NCBI GenBank assembly: GCA_021234535.1
Contig: CM037843.1
Coordinates: 11,803,979-11,867,978 of the forward strand
Source: Stichopus chloronotus
Taxonomy: Eukaryota; Echinodermata; Holothuroidea; Aspidochirotida; Stichopodidae
DNA: 64,000 nucleotides
Direction of reading: 5' to 3'
Notes under the pieces: model-generated
Database searches by the model: none
Seen by the model: only the letters and a program-made list of their open reading frames with translations
Told to the model about the DNA's origin: nothing
Part shown: piece by piece, positions 21,714-34,511 of the stretch
How the letters are laid out: every line of letters begins with the position of its first letter
Numbering within the stretch: position 1 is the first letter of the stretch
Position numbers and translations under genes: made by a program

Positions 21714-24557
21714 AAACCAGAATGCAGAAATGCATTGCGGTTTCGATGATCCGATTAAGAATATTTTTGCGGAATCTGATATAATAGAATTAGTATATAC
21801 TGGTTACATTGAGCTCCATATGCTTTATATGAAGTATGAGATCTACACAAGCTTCCTTTCTTGAGATCATACCTCCATGTTCACAATTTAATGCTTGTTG
21901 ACATGGAATGACCTTCTACCTCCATTAAAGACTAACGTTCTTGTGCCAAATGAGATACAACTACACACTGAATACGACATCTGTCCAAACTTCCCTTCAT
22001 GAGATAATATGTTTACAAGAATTCCACACTGTGACCATGTTGACCGCAAGTGACCTTTGAGGGATGAGGATGGAAGATATAAGGAAGTTAACATTTATAT
22101 GGAAGTGCTGGTAAATTATTTACCCATCCCCTATAAGCCAATATGACTGAGCAGAGCTTGGTCTCAGATGCATTGAGTTGGAGTTATAAAAATGTGTTGG
22201 TTTGTCGTAACACTGTTATATATGGTGAAATTTTCTCCACTCTTTTTTAAGTTTAATGTGCAAAGTTTTAGTGTAAAATATGCTATCCTGTTCCTGATGA
22301 CCCAATATAAGCTTAGCAATATATCAGGCAACATAGAGCACATTTTCAAACAGTTTGGGTAAAAATTTACTTGAAAATCTTAGTCTAGTCTGTTCCTGTA
22401 CAGTAAGTGTAGGGCACCAGTAATACATGTGTTGGCTAGGATCTATCTCAGTATTACATATATATGTTAGGCTACAGCAAAAGTCCCAAGTCACTCTGAA
22501 CGAAAATATCTCGTAGAAGGAAACCTTCGAATTAAAATTTGTGAAAATGATGCGGATTGCTAGTTTGGGGTGTTATTCACATGCCATGCAAATGTTTTTG
22601 GCAGTTTTGACCGATTGAGATTTTTTTTTACACTTTCGAAATTCGATTTGTTATCCTGAACATGTGAGAGTAAGTACAGTACCAAGTGTACACAGACAAC
22701 AAAACAGCGTGTGAGATCCACCATGGTTTTTTTGAGTGGAAACTCTTACTTTAGGGAGTCTAAAACCTTAATAACACTCGCAGTTTGCATCAACAGAAAG
22801 TTGTCTTTGGAATAAACATTGGGTAGGCATTCGTTCCGACCAGGGAGTTGCTATTTGACAATATTAACTCCCTGTTCCGGCCGTACTGCCTTGCATACGC
22901 GATGTACTGTATGTGTACTGTACGTATATGTCAGCAACTTACATGGGCAGTATGTACTTGGGACGAATCTATCATTCTATGCAACGTTAACGAAACAGAC
23001 AGGTTGTGCAACTGACTCAGTATAGGGAGATGGTATACAGAGATGGGCTCAAAACTGTGGGTGAAAACCTTATTTAGCTATTTTTTTCCCCCCCACTTAT
23101 ACAACTAAGGTCTCTTTTTGGCGGGAATTACGGGGAAAATGTTACTCCACGTTTCATCAATGTTTTCCAATTTGTAGTAACGAAATAGAAACATGCATGC
23201 AATTCACTCCTGTTTTTGCTATTGTGACGTTTCTAATATGGTGGGAAGTAGCCATATCGGCCTTTCAACTGTTTTTCTAGGTAGGTGTACGGTACTTCGG
23301 ATGCTCCTCTGTCTCGCACTTTGCTTTTGTTTTTTTGTCTGACATACTTTGCTACTTATTTTGATGTTCCATTGTCACCAATTTTTTTTTCTTTTCACTA
23401 TAATGCTAGTTTGTGTTCATGTGCCCTGCAAGGTGCACAGCTTTTGTGTACACAACTTGAAGAGGTTGTCTTGGAATTTTCTGTAACCCCCAATCACGGA
23501 CTATTCCAATTACGTACAGTTCAGTTACATACTCTCTGATCGACTAACTTGAGAAGCGAGGGGTTATCAATTGGTTTCTTCACACGGCTTTACTTTTTAC
23601 GACGTATTATCCATTTTTCCGGGTACACCTGGTATGTTTGGTATACTTGTTAGCTGTTAATTTTGATACTGTAGGTGTAGGTGTCAAAGCCATGCCCATG
23701 TATACCACACAGTTTATTTACAAGGTTTTCACACTTTGACCCTTGTTGACCTCAAATGACCATTGACTGCCATTTAAAAAAAATAGCGTTCTTGTACTCT
23801 ATAAGATATAAGTACATACTTCATATGACATCTGTCCAAGTTTCCCTTCTTGAGATATTGTGTTTACAAGGTTTTGACAATCTGACCCCTGTTGACCTCA
23901 AATGACCTTTGACCTCCACCAGAATCAATACGGATGTTGTACTCAATGTGGTAGACCAACGCACTAAATATGACATTTGTCCAAGCTTCCCTTCTTGAAA
24001 TATTGTATTTACAAAATTTTGACAATTTGACCCCTGTTGACCCCAAATGACCTTTGACCTCCACCAAAAACAACAGGGTTCTTCTACTCAATGTGGTACA
24101 CCTACATACCAAGTATGAGATTTGTCCAAGTTTTGCTTCTTGAGATATCGTGTTTACAAGGTTTTCACAATTTGACCCCTGTTGACCGCAAATGACCTCC
24201 ACCAAAAAAAAAGGGTTCTTCTTCTCAATATGGTTCACCGACATACCAAATATGAGATTTGTCCATGCTTTCCCTTCTTGAGATATCGTGTTTACAAAGT
24301 TTTCACAATTTGACCCCTGTTGACCTTTGACCTCCACCAAAAACAATAGGGTTCTTCTACTCAATGTGGTACACCTACCTACCAAATATGAGATCTGTCC
24401 AAGCTTCCCTTCTTGAGATATCGTGTTTACAAGGTAGGGCGTTACAAACATACATAAACACCCATACACACACCCTCACACACCCACGCGTACACACGTA
24501 CACATACACACACCCATGCATGACTACATAGGTTACGATTATCATCGAAACCAAAAA
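21714..24557 (+). mobile_element. Long subfamily C foldback/minisatellite element, copy 2
   Basis: Starts AAACCAG then AATGCA...TGCATT and GGTTTCGATGATCC; ends with the hairpin GGTTACGATTATCATCGAAACC and AAAAA at 24557. GGTTTCGATGAT near the start is the reverse complement of ATCATCGAAACC at the end. Inside: two degenerate units (21850-22055), a non-repetitive core (22064-23720) shared with 11165-13200, and at least five units (23730-24430) followed by CA-rich sequence (24440-24510). Both ends are present in this copy. It lacks the TTAA MITE of copy 1 and has about 280 bp of its own at 22460-22738. The minus-strand ORF 23864-24469 (201 codons) is a translation of the tandem units, not a gene. 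Confidence 0.65.
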
Positions 24558-24784
24558 TGACGTCCTTATAGACACAATATCTCAATAAGGGAAAAATTGC
24601 ACAGGGCTCATATTTGGTTTGCATCCTGATTATGAAATAAAGCATTTAAATTCTGATTTTGAATAATTTCAGTAGCAAGACTGTTCTACATCAATGAAAC
24701 TGCTCAGCATGCCTTTTTAGCTTACTTGTTTTTAGTTTTGATGGAATCACTTTTGCAGTGATGCAACAGTATGTGTGTAGGTGT

Positions 24785-25200
24785 GCTTGTTTTTTGTTAA
24801 CATATCTCAAAAAGGGAAGCTTAGACAAATTTCACATTTAATAGGTAGGTTTATCACATTGAGTACAAGAGCCCTATTGATTTTGGTGGTAGCAAAGGTC
24901 ATTTAAGCTTAACAGGGTCAAATTGTGAAGACCTTGTAAACATCTCACCAAGGGAACCCTTCTTCTCAATATAACAAACCTACATACTAAGTATGAAGAG
25001 TACGCATCATTTCTATCTGGGGATACTGTGTGCACAAGGTTTTCAGTATTGGACCTCTAATGACCCTAAATGACCTTTGACCTTCACCTAAAACAACACA
25101 CTTTTAATATGACAAATCTACATACTACGTATGAAGAGCATACATTATTCTTATTTAAAGATATCACGCACACAAGCTAAGTGTCACACACACATACATA
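24785..25200. mobile_element. Fragments of 140-bp arrays in both orientations
   Basis: One unit on the minus strand (24795-24955; GTCAAATTGTGAAGACC signature) followed by two degenerate units on the plus strand (24960-25190), ending GTGTCACACACACATAC. No terminal hairpin. Confidence 0.55.
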
Positions 25201-25202
25201 CA

Positions 25203-25755
25203 AGGAAGTGACTGGAATTCTCCTTTACCGAGTGATGCAAGTTACCACAGGATTGTCAGCGGAGAGGGCGGTCTCTGGGTTTCCTTTGAGGGACCTCCCT
25301 GCAGCCATGGAATTTTCTGGCAGCTAGGCTACTTTCAAGCTGCGCATAAGAGAGAAAGGGCCTCTGAGGCTCTTGCTCCCGCCAGTGACTGCGATCCGCT
25401 AAGACAGCGTTTGTAGGTGCACACACGTACATCTCCCGCCCTACATTAGCCTAACACAGTGCAGGCACACAACACACTTGTACTCAGTTCCTTACTGGGA
25501 TGCAAGTTAAGTCCCATCAAGGAAGTGATTGGGATACGACTTTGTGAGTGTCGTAAATTATCACGGAACTGCCAGCAGAGAGGGAGTGGCAGTCTCCGGG
25601 GTTTTAATTTGAGAGAACCCCCCTGCAGCGACGGAATTTTCTGACAGCTACACTAGTTTCGAGCTGTGCGTGTGAAAGCTAAGGATCTTGCTCTTGCCAG
25701 AAACTGCGATCCACTAAGGCAGCGTCCATAGATGCACACACACGCAATCATGATC
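25203..25755. repeat. GC-richer direct duplication, about 316-bp period
   Basis: AAGGAAGTGA(C/T)TGG starts at 25203 and again at 25519. The copies share many blocks (CTGCAGC.A.GGAATTTTCTG, GACTGCGATCC.CTAAG.CAGCGT, then CACACACG). Less AT-rich than its surroundings. I do not recognise the unit; the ORF 25459-25644 spans the junction and is not convincing. Confidence 0.6.
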
Positions 25756-25769
25756 ACATAAGTTTCTCA

Positions 25770-25915
25770 TCTATTGAAACTAAAAAAAATAGGGATCCTC
25801 CACTAAAAGTGGATTACAAACACACCCACTTTGAAGTTTTGGAGATACTGTGTTTACAAGCCAAAGTGTTGCATACACACACATGAACACATCATCACAC
25901 AGATTCCTTGCATGA
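25770..25915 (+). mobile_element. A-type array remnant
   Basis: Half a unit (AAAAAAATAGGGATCC...GGAGATACTGTGTTTACAAG), a CA-rich run and ATCATCACACAGATTCCTTG, the first half of an A-type 3' hairpin. The hairpin is truncated. Confidence 0.5.
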
Positions 25916-25989
25916 ACATTATAACTGTAACCCTTTTGTCTTAACCAAGATACTAGTATAAGGTAAATTGACTTTTTGAGTTAACATTG

Positions 25990-26300
25990 GAACATATTAT
26001 CAGTATGAAAACAATAGCTTTGCATGATCTAATAACTTATGGGCCATACGGCTGGTTCTGAAGTTGGACCCACAAATAGGGTTCCACTACCAGAGTGCTA
26101 ATTTTGACAAACCTTCCACATGTTCTGGCAAAATCTGAAGAAAAGAAACATTTGGCATGATTTCATAAAATGGTACATATGGTCCACTGACGACTTGGAC
26201 CCAAACATCATGAACAATCTTTAGTAATGTAGTACTATGTGAAAAACCCTCCATATGGTAGAACTAAAATCTGTAGGAAAACAAGCTTTTAGCACGAATT
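25990..26300 (+). repeat. Family D repeat fragment
   Basis: Blocks like TTTCATAAAATGG.ACATATGGTCC, TTGGACCCAAACATCATGAAC and AAAATCTGTAGGA match the family D units at 34.6-35.8 and 52.7-53.7 kb. The B-type 5' palindrome begins immediately after. Confidence 0.5.
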
Positions 26301-26302
26301 AA

Positions 26303-27424
26303 CAAGAGCCCAAGGGCACTGTGGTTCCTTGTACTTGAAATATATAGACAGTGAAATGATATGCTAGATTCTCATAAATATAAATGAAACCATTTCAACA
26401 AATGCAATGAATTGAAGTTGTTGGTCCTTCGATATAAGGCAATAGAGATTCAAACTACAAAATAAAGAAAAACAGTGGGCTATGTGACATGGTAGCCTAA
26501 CATATTTGTTTGTTCCAACTGGTAATGTAACTGCATTTATCCCGTTCTTCTCACAAAGCATAAACAGCAGTACATCTCTCATTTAAAGTCCTAAAGAGGG
26601 AATTCTGCAAATTGCAATTAGGATTATCACATTTATGCACCTTTAAAGTCAACCTCCTAACAATGACAGCATGCCCAGGAGGGGGCTGCTAGAGTGTAGT
26701 TCCACTTGTAGGAACACCATTGAACTTACTTTTCTTCTTTCATTGTGTCTTCTTCACCATACTAAATAAAAGCCACTTACATCAATGCACACATCACAAC
26801 AGAAGCACCAGGACGTACACTGACTCAGCCAGACTTGTCTGGTATGACCTACAGTACTTCCCACAGCACTGCTGCCTCTTCATTTGATCATGAAACTAAT
26901 CCCTCACACAGTGCTTCCATAATTTGTTGGATGAGGACTGATGGACCATACAAGCATCCGTAGCATGAAAATAGATTGAAGGCACTTCAGTCACCAAAAG
27001 TCTATTACCATGCACAAAGATTCTAAATTTTCTGTACACTTTTACACACACTGAAGCAAAACTCCTGACCCTTGCCAAAAATGCTAATGAGATTGAAAAT
27101 TGAAATGCTCCGATTATGTAGCTAATATCTAACAACACCTTCTTACCACATTTAAAGCAAATTGGACATGGCACTACAAAGACATTGCCATATCAGGAAT
27201 TTTACAGTAAGTCCTGTCCACTCATTAATTTGGCATGATATAGGCGCCAAAACAATTGGGCACATCTACTCAAGATGATACATGTACACACCAAGTTTGA
27301 AAAAAAAATTAAGCACTTGATTATTGAGTTATTGAGCCACATACCTTGCATTCCAATGGTGTCACATACACACACAGAACAACTTGACTGCATAGGTTCT
27401 TTTGTTAACACAAGGAACCAAAAA
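26303..27424 (+). mobile_element. Subfamily B foldback element, copy 1
   Basis: 5' palindrome GCCCAAGGGC then ACTGTGGTTCCTTG; 3' hairpin GGTTCTTTTG...CACAAGGAACC and AAAAA. GGTTCCTTG at the start is the reverse complement of CAAGGAACC at the end. The interior (26590-27180) matches 44800-45170 in the second B copy (shared blocks such as CTTTCATTGTGTTCT-like and CTTCATTTGATCA) but lacks the 140-bp units. ORFs inside, including 26896-27174 on the minus strand, are not recognised. Confidence 0.6.
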
Positions 27425-27439
27425 GTGATCCATAAAACT

Positions 27440-27725
27440 CATTGCACAATGGGCCCCAAAAAGGGTAAACCCCAACAGTACTACTACAAGTGCACTAATA
27501 AGACATATCCTCAGCATTGTAACACAATACCTCTAGACAAAGACGCTTTTTGCATAATTTCATAAAATGGCCACATATGGGCAATATGGGTCCATTCAGG
27601 ATCTTAAATCCAACTACCCTGAACCCTAAAAGGTAAAACAACCATAGCACTAATTTGGCAAACCCTCCACATTGTAACATATACTCTGTAGTACCAGAAG
27701 CATTTCGCATGGTCAAGGAGGCACT
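27440..27725 (+). repeat. Family D repeat fragment
   Basis: GGGCCCCAAAAAGG..., TTTTGCATAATTTCATAAAATGG, CCACATATGGG and CATTGTAACATATACTCTGTAG match family D units elsewhere in the window. Confidence 0.45.
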
Positions 27726-27965
27726 TGCTTAGGTCTAACGACTTTCAGAGGCCTGCTAAAACTGTTCGAAATCTTTGGGTGTAGTGGCCAATGAGTGCCA
27801 ATGTGTGCTTATGGCAATTGGTCAGCAATGAAAGAAATTTTTTAGTCTCAATCTTGCTGCAAAATTGCATTACTGCAATTTCAATCGTGTATTTGAGGCT
27901 GGAAACATTATTGCTTCTAAACAGATGCCTTATCTACAGAACAATATGCCCACTGATTGTCATAC

Positions 27966-28145
27966 CTGTCCAACATCAATTTTCTCTGTGAATTTTTTTG
28001 CTGTGGCACCATTGGTGGTGAAGATTGCTGTACCATTACCATACGGGTTGCTGTTGATGAGGTTGATAGCATCATCCAGGGTGTCAGCATGGAGGATGAT
28101 CAACACTGGTCCAAATATCTCCTCCTTGTAGCAGGTCATATTGTT
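27966..28145 (-). CDS. ALDH6A1: ALDH6A1 coding exon (downstream of the pair)
   Basis: 180-nt exon, 60 complete codons, acceptor TTTAG|AAC and donor CAG|GTATG. The translation holds [14 protein letters not shown], the conserved EEIFGPV block of aldehyde dehydrogenases, and [17 protein letters not shown], which is specific to methylmalonate-semialdehyde dehydrogenase; it ends IDVGQ. This enzyme acts in the mitochondrial matrix in valine and pyrimidine catabolism, turning methylmalonate semialdehyde, CoA and NAD+ into propionyl-CoA, CO2 and NADH. Compared with the human protein of about 535 residues the exon covers roughly residues 410-470. It joins in phase to the exon at 52199-52380. The C-terminal exon(s) (the part following DVGQV) were not found to the left, within the limits of reading by eye. 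Confidence 0.95.
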
Positions 28146-28149
28146 CTAA

Positions 28150-29275
28150 ACCAAGAACAGAAAATGAAAAAGACTTTCTTTCACATTTGCACTGTTTACA
28201 AAGGATTTTGATTTTGCCTTCATGTGCTCTCCAAGTCCAGGAGAGCCTCCTGTCACTGCAAATACATATTGATCATATTAATGTTCATCAAAAACTTACA
28301 CACTCTATTTAACTCTTTATCTCTAAACTCTATATCAGCTTTATATTATAATTCATCAGTCCTGGCAAAATGGCATACATAAACAGCAAACACAGTGTAC
28401 TAACCACAGAATACAAAATTGGATGGAATGTGTGTGAACATATTCTGTTTTAAACAACTCAAAATACCTACCTTATGAACCTCATAATAAACAGACTTAA
28501 TGTTGTGATATTTGCTGCCAAGCCAACATCATCTTGTTAATTTATGTCTCCCCTAGATAAAGCTTTCAAAGAGAGGGTTAAAATGTCCACAGGCATTCAA
28601 TTAATAATGAACATACATGCAAACTTTAACCTTAGTGAAGGATTTACCCCAATTGTTTGTGTCTAAAATTCCACAAGAATCTACTAATAATACTTAACTG
28701 TTAAGTATATAAAGTATTAGTAGTACTCCACAGACCACAGCACACATGTGTGCAAAAAACACAAACATACTGCCTTGTTATCATGCCAATTTCTAATAGC
28801 CTATGCTCCTAAACAATCGCAAAATATGCAACACATAAATGCAATAGAAGTACCCCCTCTCCATTTCAGTTCTGTACCACCATGTCCTGCAAAACCTCTA
28901 ATCTGTCTCAAAATAGCAGCGATACCTGACGTGTAAGACAAAATGCACTAATAACTGTTTTTATTTTAAGCTATGTAGCAGACAATTATCATCAACTTTG
29001 AAGTTACTCATATTTTTCAGATTCACCCATCAGTCATCATAAGTAGTAGTTATATAAAAAATGGAAGGAAAGAGTTACTCCACTGACTAAGTGTTAAGTT
29101 TGCCGCATGCATTAAGGATACACTGGAAAGGTAGTGAATATCTTCAGGTACAGATTACGTTCTTACTCTCTGGGTGTTTCTTACTCCATGTTAATTCTCA
29201 TGTTTCAGATCTTTGCAATGAACATTCCAGTTGATGAAGAGACGAGTGTGACCCTATCACCATAGAGACAAAAGT
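28150..29275. other. Intron DNA, no feature seen
   Basis: Start of the large ALDH6A1 intron. Chance ORFs only; no repeat unit recognised. Confidence 0.5.
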
Positions 29276-29279
29276 GAAC

Positions 29280-32200
29280 TTATTGAACAGGTGCATAATT
29301 TGTCAAAAAGACAACAGTGAGCCACTTTGAGTTCCAAGGAAAACTTCACTTGACACCTTTGTCACTACTCTGCCACAAAGAGAGGATGATGTCTCTGATC
29401 GCCTCAAGCCTGATTTAGAGAGGACTTTTTGGTATGGATATTACGTGGCATCACACATGTTATGCAGCTGGCACAAGTCAACAAAATTTGAAGTTTACTC
29501 AAAGTAAAAGACTAACTTCATCCCAAACTCCATACATGGATTCTAATCTTAGTGAAGCTCTGGTGCTTCAGGTCCAAGGAAGTTTCAGCCACAAGTAAAC
29601 CCCACACATTGGTCTAAATGTATCTCTGGCAAACAAAAACCTCACAAGAAGGTAAAACAAATGGTCACTGCAAGTTATTAGTGACCGATACCATAGCAGC
29701 TGCAGTTGGAAAACAGGGTGATGTTGAAACGTTGGGCCTACTGGTGGAAACAAGGATCCTCATTGCACTAGAGGCCAAATATCATAAAGCCTGCTTTTCT
29801 TTCTGTACAAGCACATCAAACATGAACTTTACATCCTTTACAGAAGTAAGTAGAGAATGTTGTATACTGCATCTTTTAAGACATTAGCTGCAGATAAATC
29901 ACCTGAGTTTAGATCTGGCAGGGCGTTTGATATATATGGCAGGACCCTGCTTCATTAGTACAGGAATTTGCTGAAAAGTAGTGACATTGCAGTTCAGAGC
30001 TACACTACACAGAAACTGAAACTAAGACAAAAAATTGACTAACTCAGAGATAAGTAATTGTCAAGGGATTCCTATTAGACCTATCAATTTTGATGATTTG
30101 TCCATTGTCAAATCAAAATCCACTGTTCCAGAGACCCTACACTGGCTTATATGGGGAACAATTGCAAATCTTGAGAAAGACAATCCTGGTGACATGTCAG
30201 CTCCAGAATGCTACAAGACGACAGATAAGCGACAGGTGATAATGTTAGCTCAAGGTATTGTGTACTGTGCATCACATTCTCCAGCAAAGTTGCCTAAGCA
30301 CCTTAACCAGGAAATAGCACTTCGCCATCTCACAGGCTCTAAACACCTCCTAACAATGCTAAACAGACTCACTCATTGTGCATCATATAATAATGAAGAA
30401 ATTATCGACAATATCATTGCTAGAGAACTTTTTGGCAGAGTTTGAAACTTTGGGAGGTGTTGTACTGCCCAGCAATATTAAGCATGGAACGTTTGTTCAA
30501 GCAGCTGCAGACAATAACAACATCAAGGAAAGACCATTGATGGAAAAGCAACAACACATGCAACAACAGCAGTGCTTTACCAAACATGCTATTTTGATCC
30601 AATGCCCCAGAAGAGAGTGTTTGCACCCATTCACAGGTGATTGAAATCTCGATTGTGAAGACACAAGAGAGAACAGATAAACCATGCTAGAGTTCAGTAT
30701 TTATGGAAAGAAGCCACCTGTTCAAAATTTTCTCCATAAAATGCAGCAACAATGGTTCACTTGTATTGAAAACTTTTCATCACATACATGCCAGATGGAT
30801 TTGGCATGTGTCGTGGTTAGATCGTGCCCAACAAACGATCTTCCAGGTAGAGTTCATTCCACCACCAGAATGAAGACAAGTACCAAGTTGGAGTGTTCTT
30901 AATGTAATAATTCATCAAGTTTCACAAATGCATACCACTTGTGGGATATTGCCGTATAATTTGTTGATCAACCAACTTCAGCAGCAAATACATAGGTAAT
31001 GAAGAATAGGTAAAGACATAGGTAATGGGAGGCTGCTATATCATCCTCCATGGGAAGCTGCTATATTATCCTCAGTTACCTTTCATTGATTGGAAAAAAG
31101 TATGAGGGGTCAAAACTTGCTAACAGAGAGTGGTGTATATAGTAGTGCGACAGTTGCTGCTATAATGTGAAGAAAGTCTTACAATCATTCTGTTCATGTT
31201 CATAAACTTGTAATGGAAGTTTTTCCAACTGCAAAGGAGAGCCTTTGTCGAATGGCTGTTAGAAAGGAAAATGAGTCTCGATCATCAGACCAAATGGAAA
31301 CAACTGAGAACAGCCAGGCTGTTGTCTGGGAACCAAAGAATGTACTGGAAAGCTTTGGAATGCTTACATCAGTGGTCAGGTTTCCACAAGTGGAATTCAG
31401 TAAGTTTCAAAGAGTCCAAAGTGAGATCCAGGCAGTTTGCCGTTTGGAATGACTACATAGACATGATCACTGAGGCCTTATTAGCTGGAGATTCATCCAA
31501 AAGTTTTTCTTTGAAGTCCAGCTAGTTGCCGACAATAATCTCTTTCGTGTGCTGTTATTTATGATTCAATAGGCTAAACAGGAGTTACTAAGTACAAAGA
31601 GAGCCTGTCACCTGCTACATCTCGAAGAGCAAATCAGGAGAAATTTGTCCCTAGCCTGTTTTGCCTGTAGCTTAGAATGTAAATTCATTTGAGGGTTTCG
31701 ACATGTTTTGACGCTAGCTAAAACATACTGGTCTGGTTGGCTGTATTTTGCTAAGTAGTGCCTCTTAGACTCATGCGAGCGAATGAGAGTGCTAATGATA
31801 ATCTGATGGTAATGTTTAGTCTTATTCCTCTTTTGCTCATTTGCATAAATCATCAGTAGATGTTTAATGCCAGCATCATTGGTTTCCTTGGCAATAGACA
31901 GTAATTTTGAATGTCAAAACAAAGTTTAGTACCATACTCAACTGTCAGCAACTAGACATTTATGTTCCAAGTAATCCCTTTTGTTGTGAGTGGTTCCAGG
32001 TATGAATAAGGTTGCCTAGATATGCAACAAAGGAATTCAATACCTTTTGGTTCAATTATTTCTAATAAAGGGATTCAGCTACGGTTTCTAAGGTCAATCT
32101 GATTGGATTTGCAGGTGATAACACCATCCTGAACACAGTTAAGAGCAGAGCAATGTGGAGATTGACTTTTACACCACTCGGTCACTGCTACTGTGTGTTC

Positions 32201-34050
32201 ACTTTTTTTGCCTTTGACAGACCTAAATATTCAAAGCAGTTGCCTGTCTACCTTGCTGATATGAATAACCTTCCACAGATCAACCCTTTGTACATCAAGA
32301 GTTTTTTAATAGAAGCAATTCAGTGAGTTGTTCTGGAATCCATTTTGTAATGTCTCGACAGATCTAGAAAAGTCAATAGCTCGAGATTTGAAAACCAAGG
32401 GTGAAATTGTTGGGATTACCAAAGAACCAGGTGCACTTGAACATTGCTTTCTAACAATTCATCAAAGGGCGGCAATGACAACAGCACTTAAAGATACGTG
32501 TGACATGCAGGATTATGTTTGTTAACATAAAGTGACAAGTATCAACAGGATGAAGATAATATTCAGAAATTTTTGTCTACAGCACAGCTGATTATAGATC
32601 CTTTCAATTTAAGTCATAATTTTTAAGTAATATTAGTAAGAAATTTTGAGGATGCACACTTGTGCTCACGTGTGCAAATCAATTTGCAAAACTAAGTAAG
32701 AATCTAGCTTTATGATAAGCTAAGTTTTGTCAGGAAGATTATGAGAAGATTGTGAATTTACTTACAAGTTTCTCAGTTTTCATAGTCTCGAAAATATCCT
32801 CTATCGAGACACGGGTGGTAGCACTGGAACAACATGCCACTTTTTCTTATTTGAGGCTTGTTTTATAGATGTAAGCTTAATTGTAGACTGCACATTTATT
32901 ACTACAAAATATACTGTTAATTATGATACTGCCCAATGTCTTTTGAGAAACTCACTTCAATTTTTGGATGAGCAAACTATGATAACAGTCATTTTTTTCA
33001 TACCATTTACATTTTTGACTCCTGTTTGTTCAAACAAATGAAGAAGGTTCAAATGGATTGTGTGGAGTAATGAGACAAAGGAATTTTTGGATTAGAAACT
33101 GTTGGTACTGACTGGATTTGCAAAGGGTTGTTGAGACTGTGATTCAAGGTAACATCCAGGTTGAACAATAGCACCATGTCTCAAGGACTCTGCTTTTACT
33201 CATAGTAGCTCCATGGTTACAATCAGTGCTATCCAGTTCTCTTGCCAACGCATTTAAAACTAGAGAAATCCAGTTGAGGGGAATGCCCTCATTTGAGCTC
33301 TCTCCTAGCAGTACCATTCTCAATGGCACACACAGATCGTTCCTTGAAAATACAAAACAGGAGTGACAATCTTGCGGAAATCCGTAACATTCCATCTCTG
33401 ATGATAAACATCCCAAACTACCAATGCCAACAAATGGCCTAGCTACTGCATATCTCATAGGTGCCATGGTAATGATTCAGGTGGTGAAATCTGGTAGTGT
33501 ATCCACCTCTGGAGAACTTGCTGATAAGGATTAAGGACAGTACCATTACAGAAGTTACTCACATCATCGCTGGATAAAAATGGGTGCTGAAGAATTGATG
33601 TTGTGTTTGACAGGTATGTAGATTTGTCCAATAAGTCAGGGGGAAAGGTTCAAACAGGGTACTTGTAATGCTCTAGAGGACACTAATTCCTAAACAATGG
33701 GAAAACTTCATCAAAAATCCTCAAAATAAGGCCAATTTGAGTGCATTTCTTGCTTGTTTTTGGAGAGAAATAGGCCAGAAAAAGTTGAAAGAAGGTGAAA
33801 TTTGTGTTAGGAAGGAGCTATACAAATCATGGGCAGCATCAGAAACAATGGTATTGTTACTTGAACTGAAGCACTACTGTCTGATCATGAAGAATCTGAT
33901 ACCTAACTTCTGGTGCGTATACGAAGCCACGAAAGAACTGCGGTGTAATCACCTGATACAGATGTGGCTGTGCTCTGTGCATCCCTTTTCGACAATCTAA
34001 ATTGTCAGGAACTGTTGTTTTCAGACTGGGGTCAAAGATAAGTTGAAATA
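29280..34050 (+). pseudogene. Decayed nuclease/CXC-family gene, copy 2
   Basis: Scattered coding similarity in order: CIICQKD (29292-29313), a Cys motif typical of the family's N-terminus; IALEAKYHKACFSF (about 29770); a helical block ending LPKHLNQEIALRHLTGSKHLL (30035-30445; compare MPKHSSLSMAVRHLTGS in copy 1); pieces at 30690-31520; FDRPKYSKQLPVYLADMNNLP (about 32215); GEIVGITKEPGALEH (32400-32520); DEDNIQKFLSTAQ (about 32553); AYLIGAMVMIQVVKSGS (about 33445); PKQWENF-like (about 33690); SDHEESDT, stop, ... SPDTDVAVLCASL (33875-33995), the FEN/PIN-like acidic core. Many stops and frame changes; no CXC tail follows. The piece equal to copy 1's exon junction is uninterrupted. It lies sense on plus, antisense to ALDH6A1. 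Its right end is broken by a foldback element at 34067. Confidence 0.7.
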
Positions 34051-34066
34051 TATTCTAATACACAAG

Positions 34067-34500
34067 TAGACTTGCCCCAAGTCTCTCGCTATTGTCCTCT
34101 CCCAGGTGAGGGAGCTAATAGGATCTCTATGGTTCTCCCCTCCTTTCACAGACTTCCAGTCATACAATACTCAATGCTGATTGGATGACAACAGCTACTT
34201 ATCTTCAAATTTATTCATCCTTAATTTGGGAATAAAACAATAAACGAGTAAAAAATGATGACGTCAACAGAAGTAAAAGATACAAGTCTCTCGCTCGTGG
34301 CAAGTCATTTCATTGAGAAGTCTACAGTCTACAGTGTTTGTATGCAAGGACCATTAGAAACAAGTGCTACAGTTCGGTAGCTGTACATAGCGCTGCAGGA
34401 ACTGTAAGAATAGTGGTACATGCGGATGAAATCTTGAGAGAAGGCAAGAAACTTCACAAGAGGTAGAAGAGAGCAGAACGTGAGAGACTTGGGACAAATC
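34067..34500. mobile_element. 434-bp TIR element with 11-13 bp flanking direct repeats
   Basis: Ends GACTTGCCCCAAGTCTCTC (left) and the inverse complement of GATTTGTCCCAAGTCTCTC (right), about 20-bp imperfect TIRs. Flanks repeat TCTAATACACAAG (34054-34066; TAATACACAAG again at 34501-34511). A duplication of 9-13 bp would suit a Mutator-like element; superfamily not settled. An extra internal AAGTCTCTCGCTCG occurs at 34284. No ORF. Confidence 0.65.
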
Positions 34501-34511
34501 TAATACACAAG

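Noticed and set aside
23864..24469. 201-codon minus-strand ORF
   Set aside because: It translates consecutive 140-bp repeat units (its peptide repeats with the same period), so it is a by-product of the array.
10143..24557. Segmental duplication of about 3 kb
   Set aside because: Homology starts and stops at element termini, so two copies of one transposable element explain it better.
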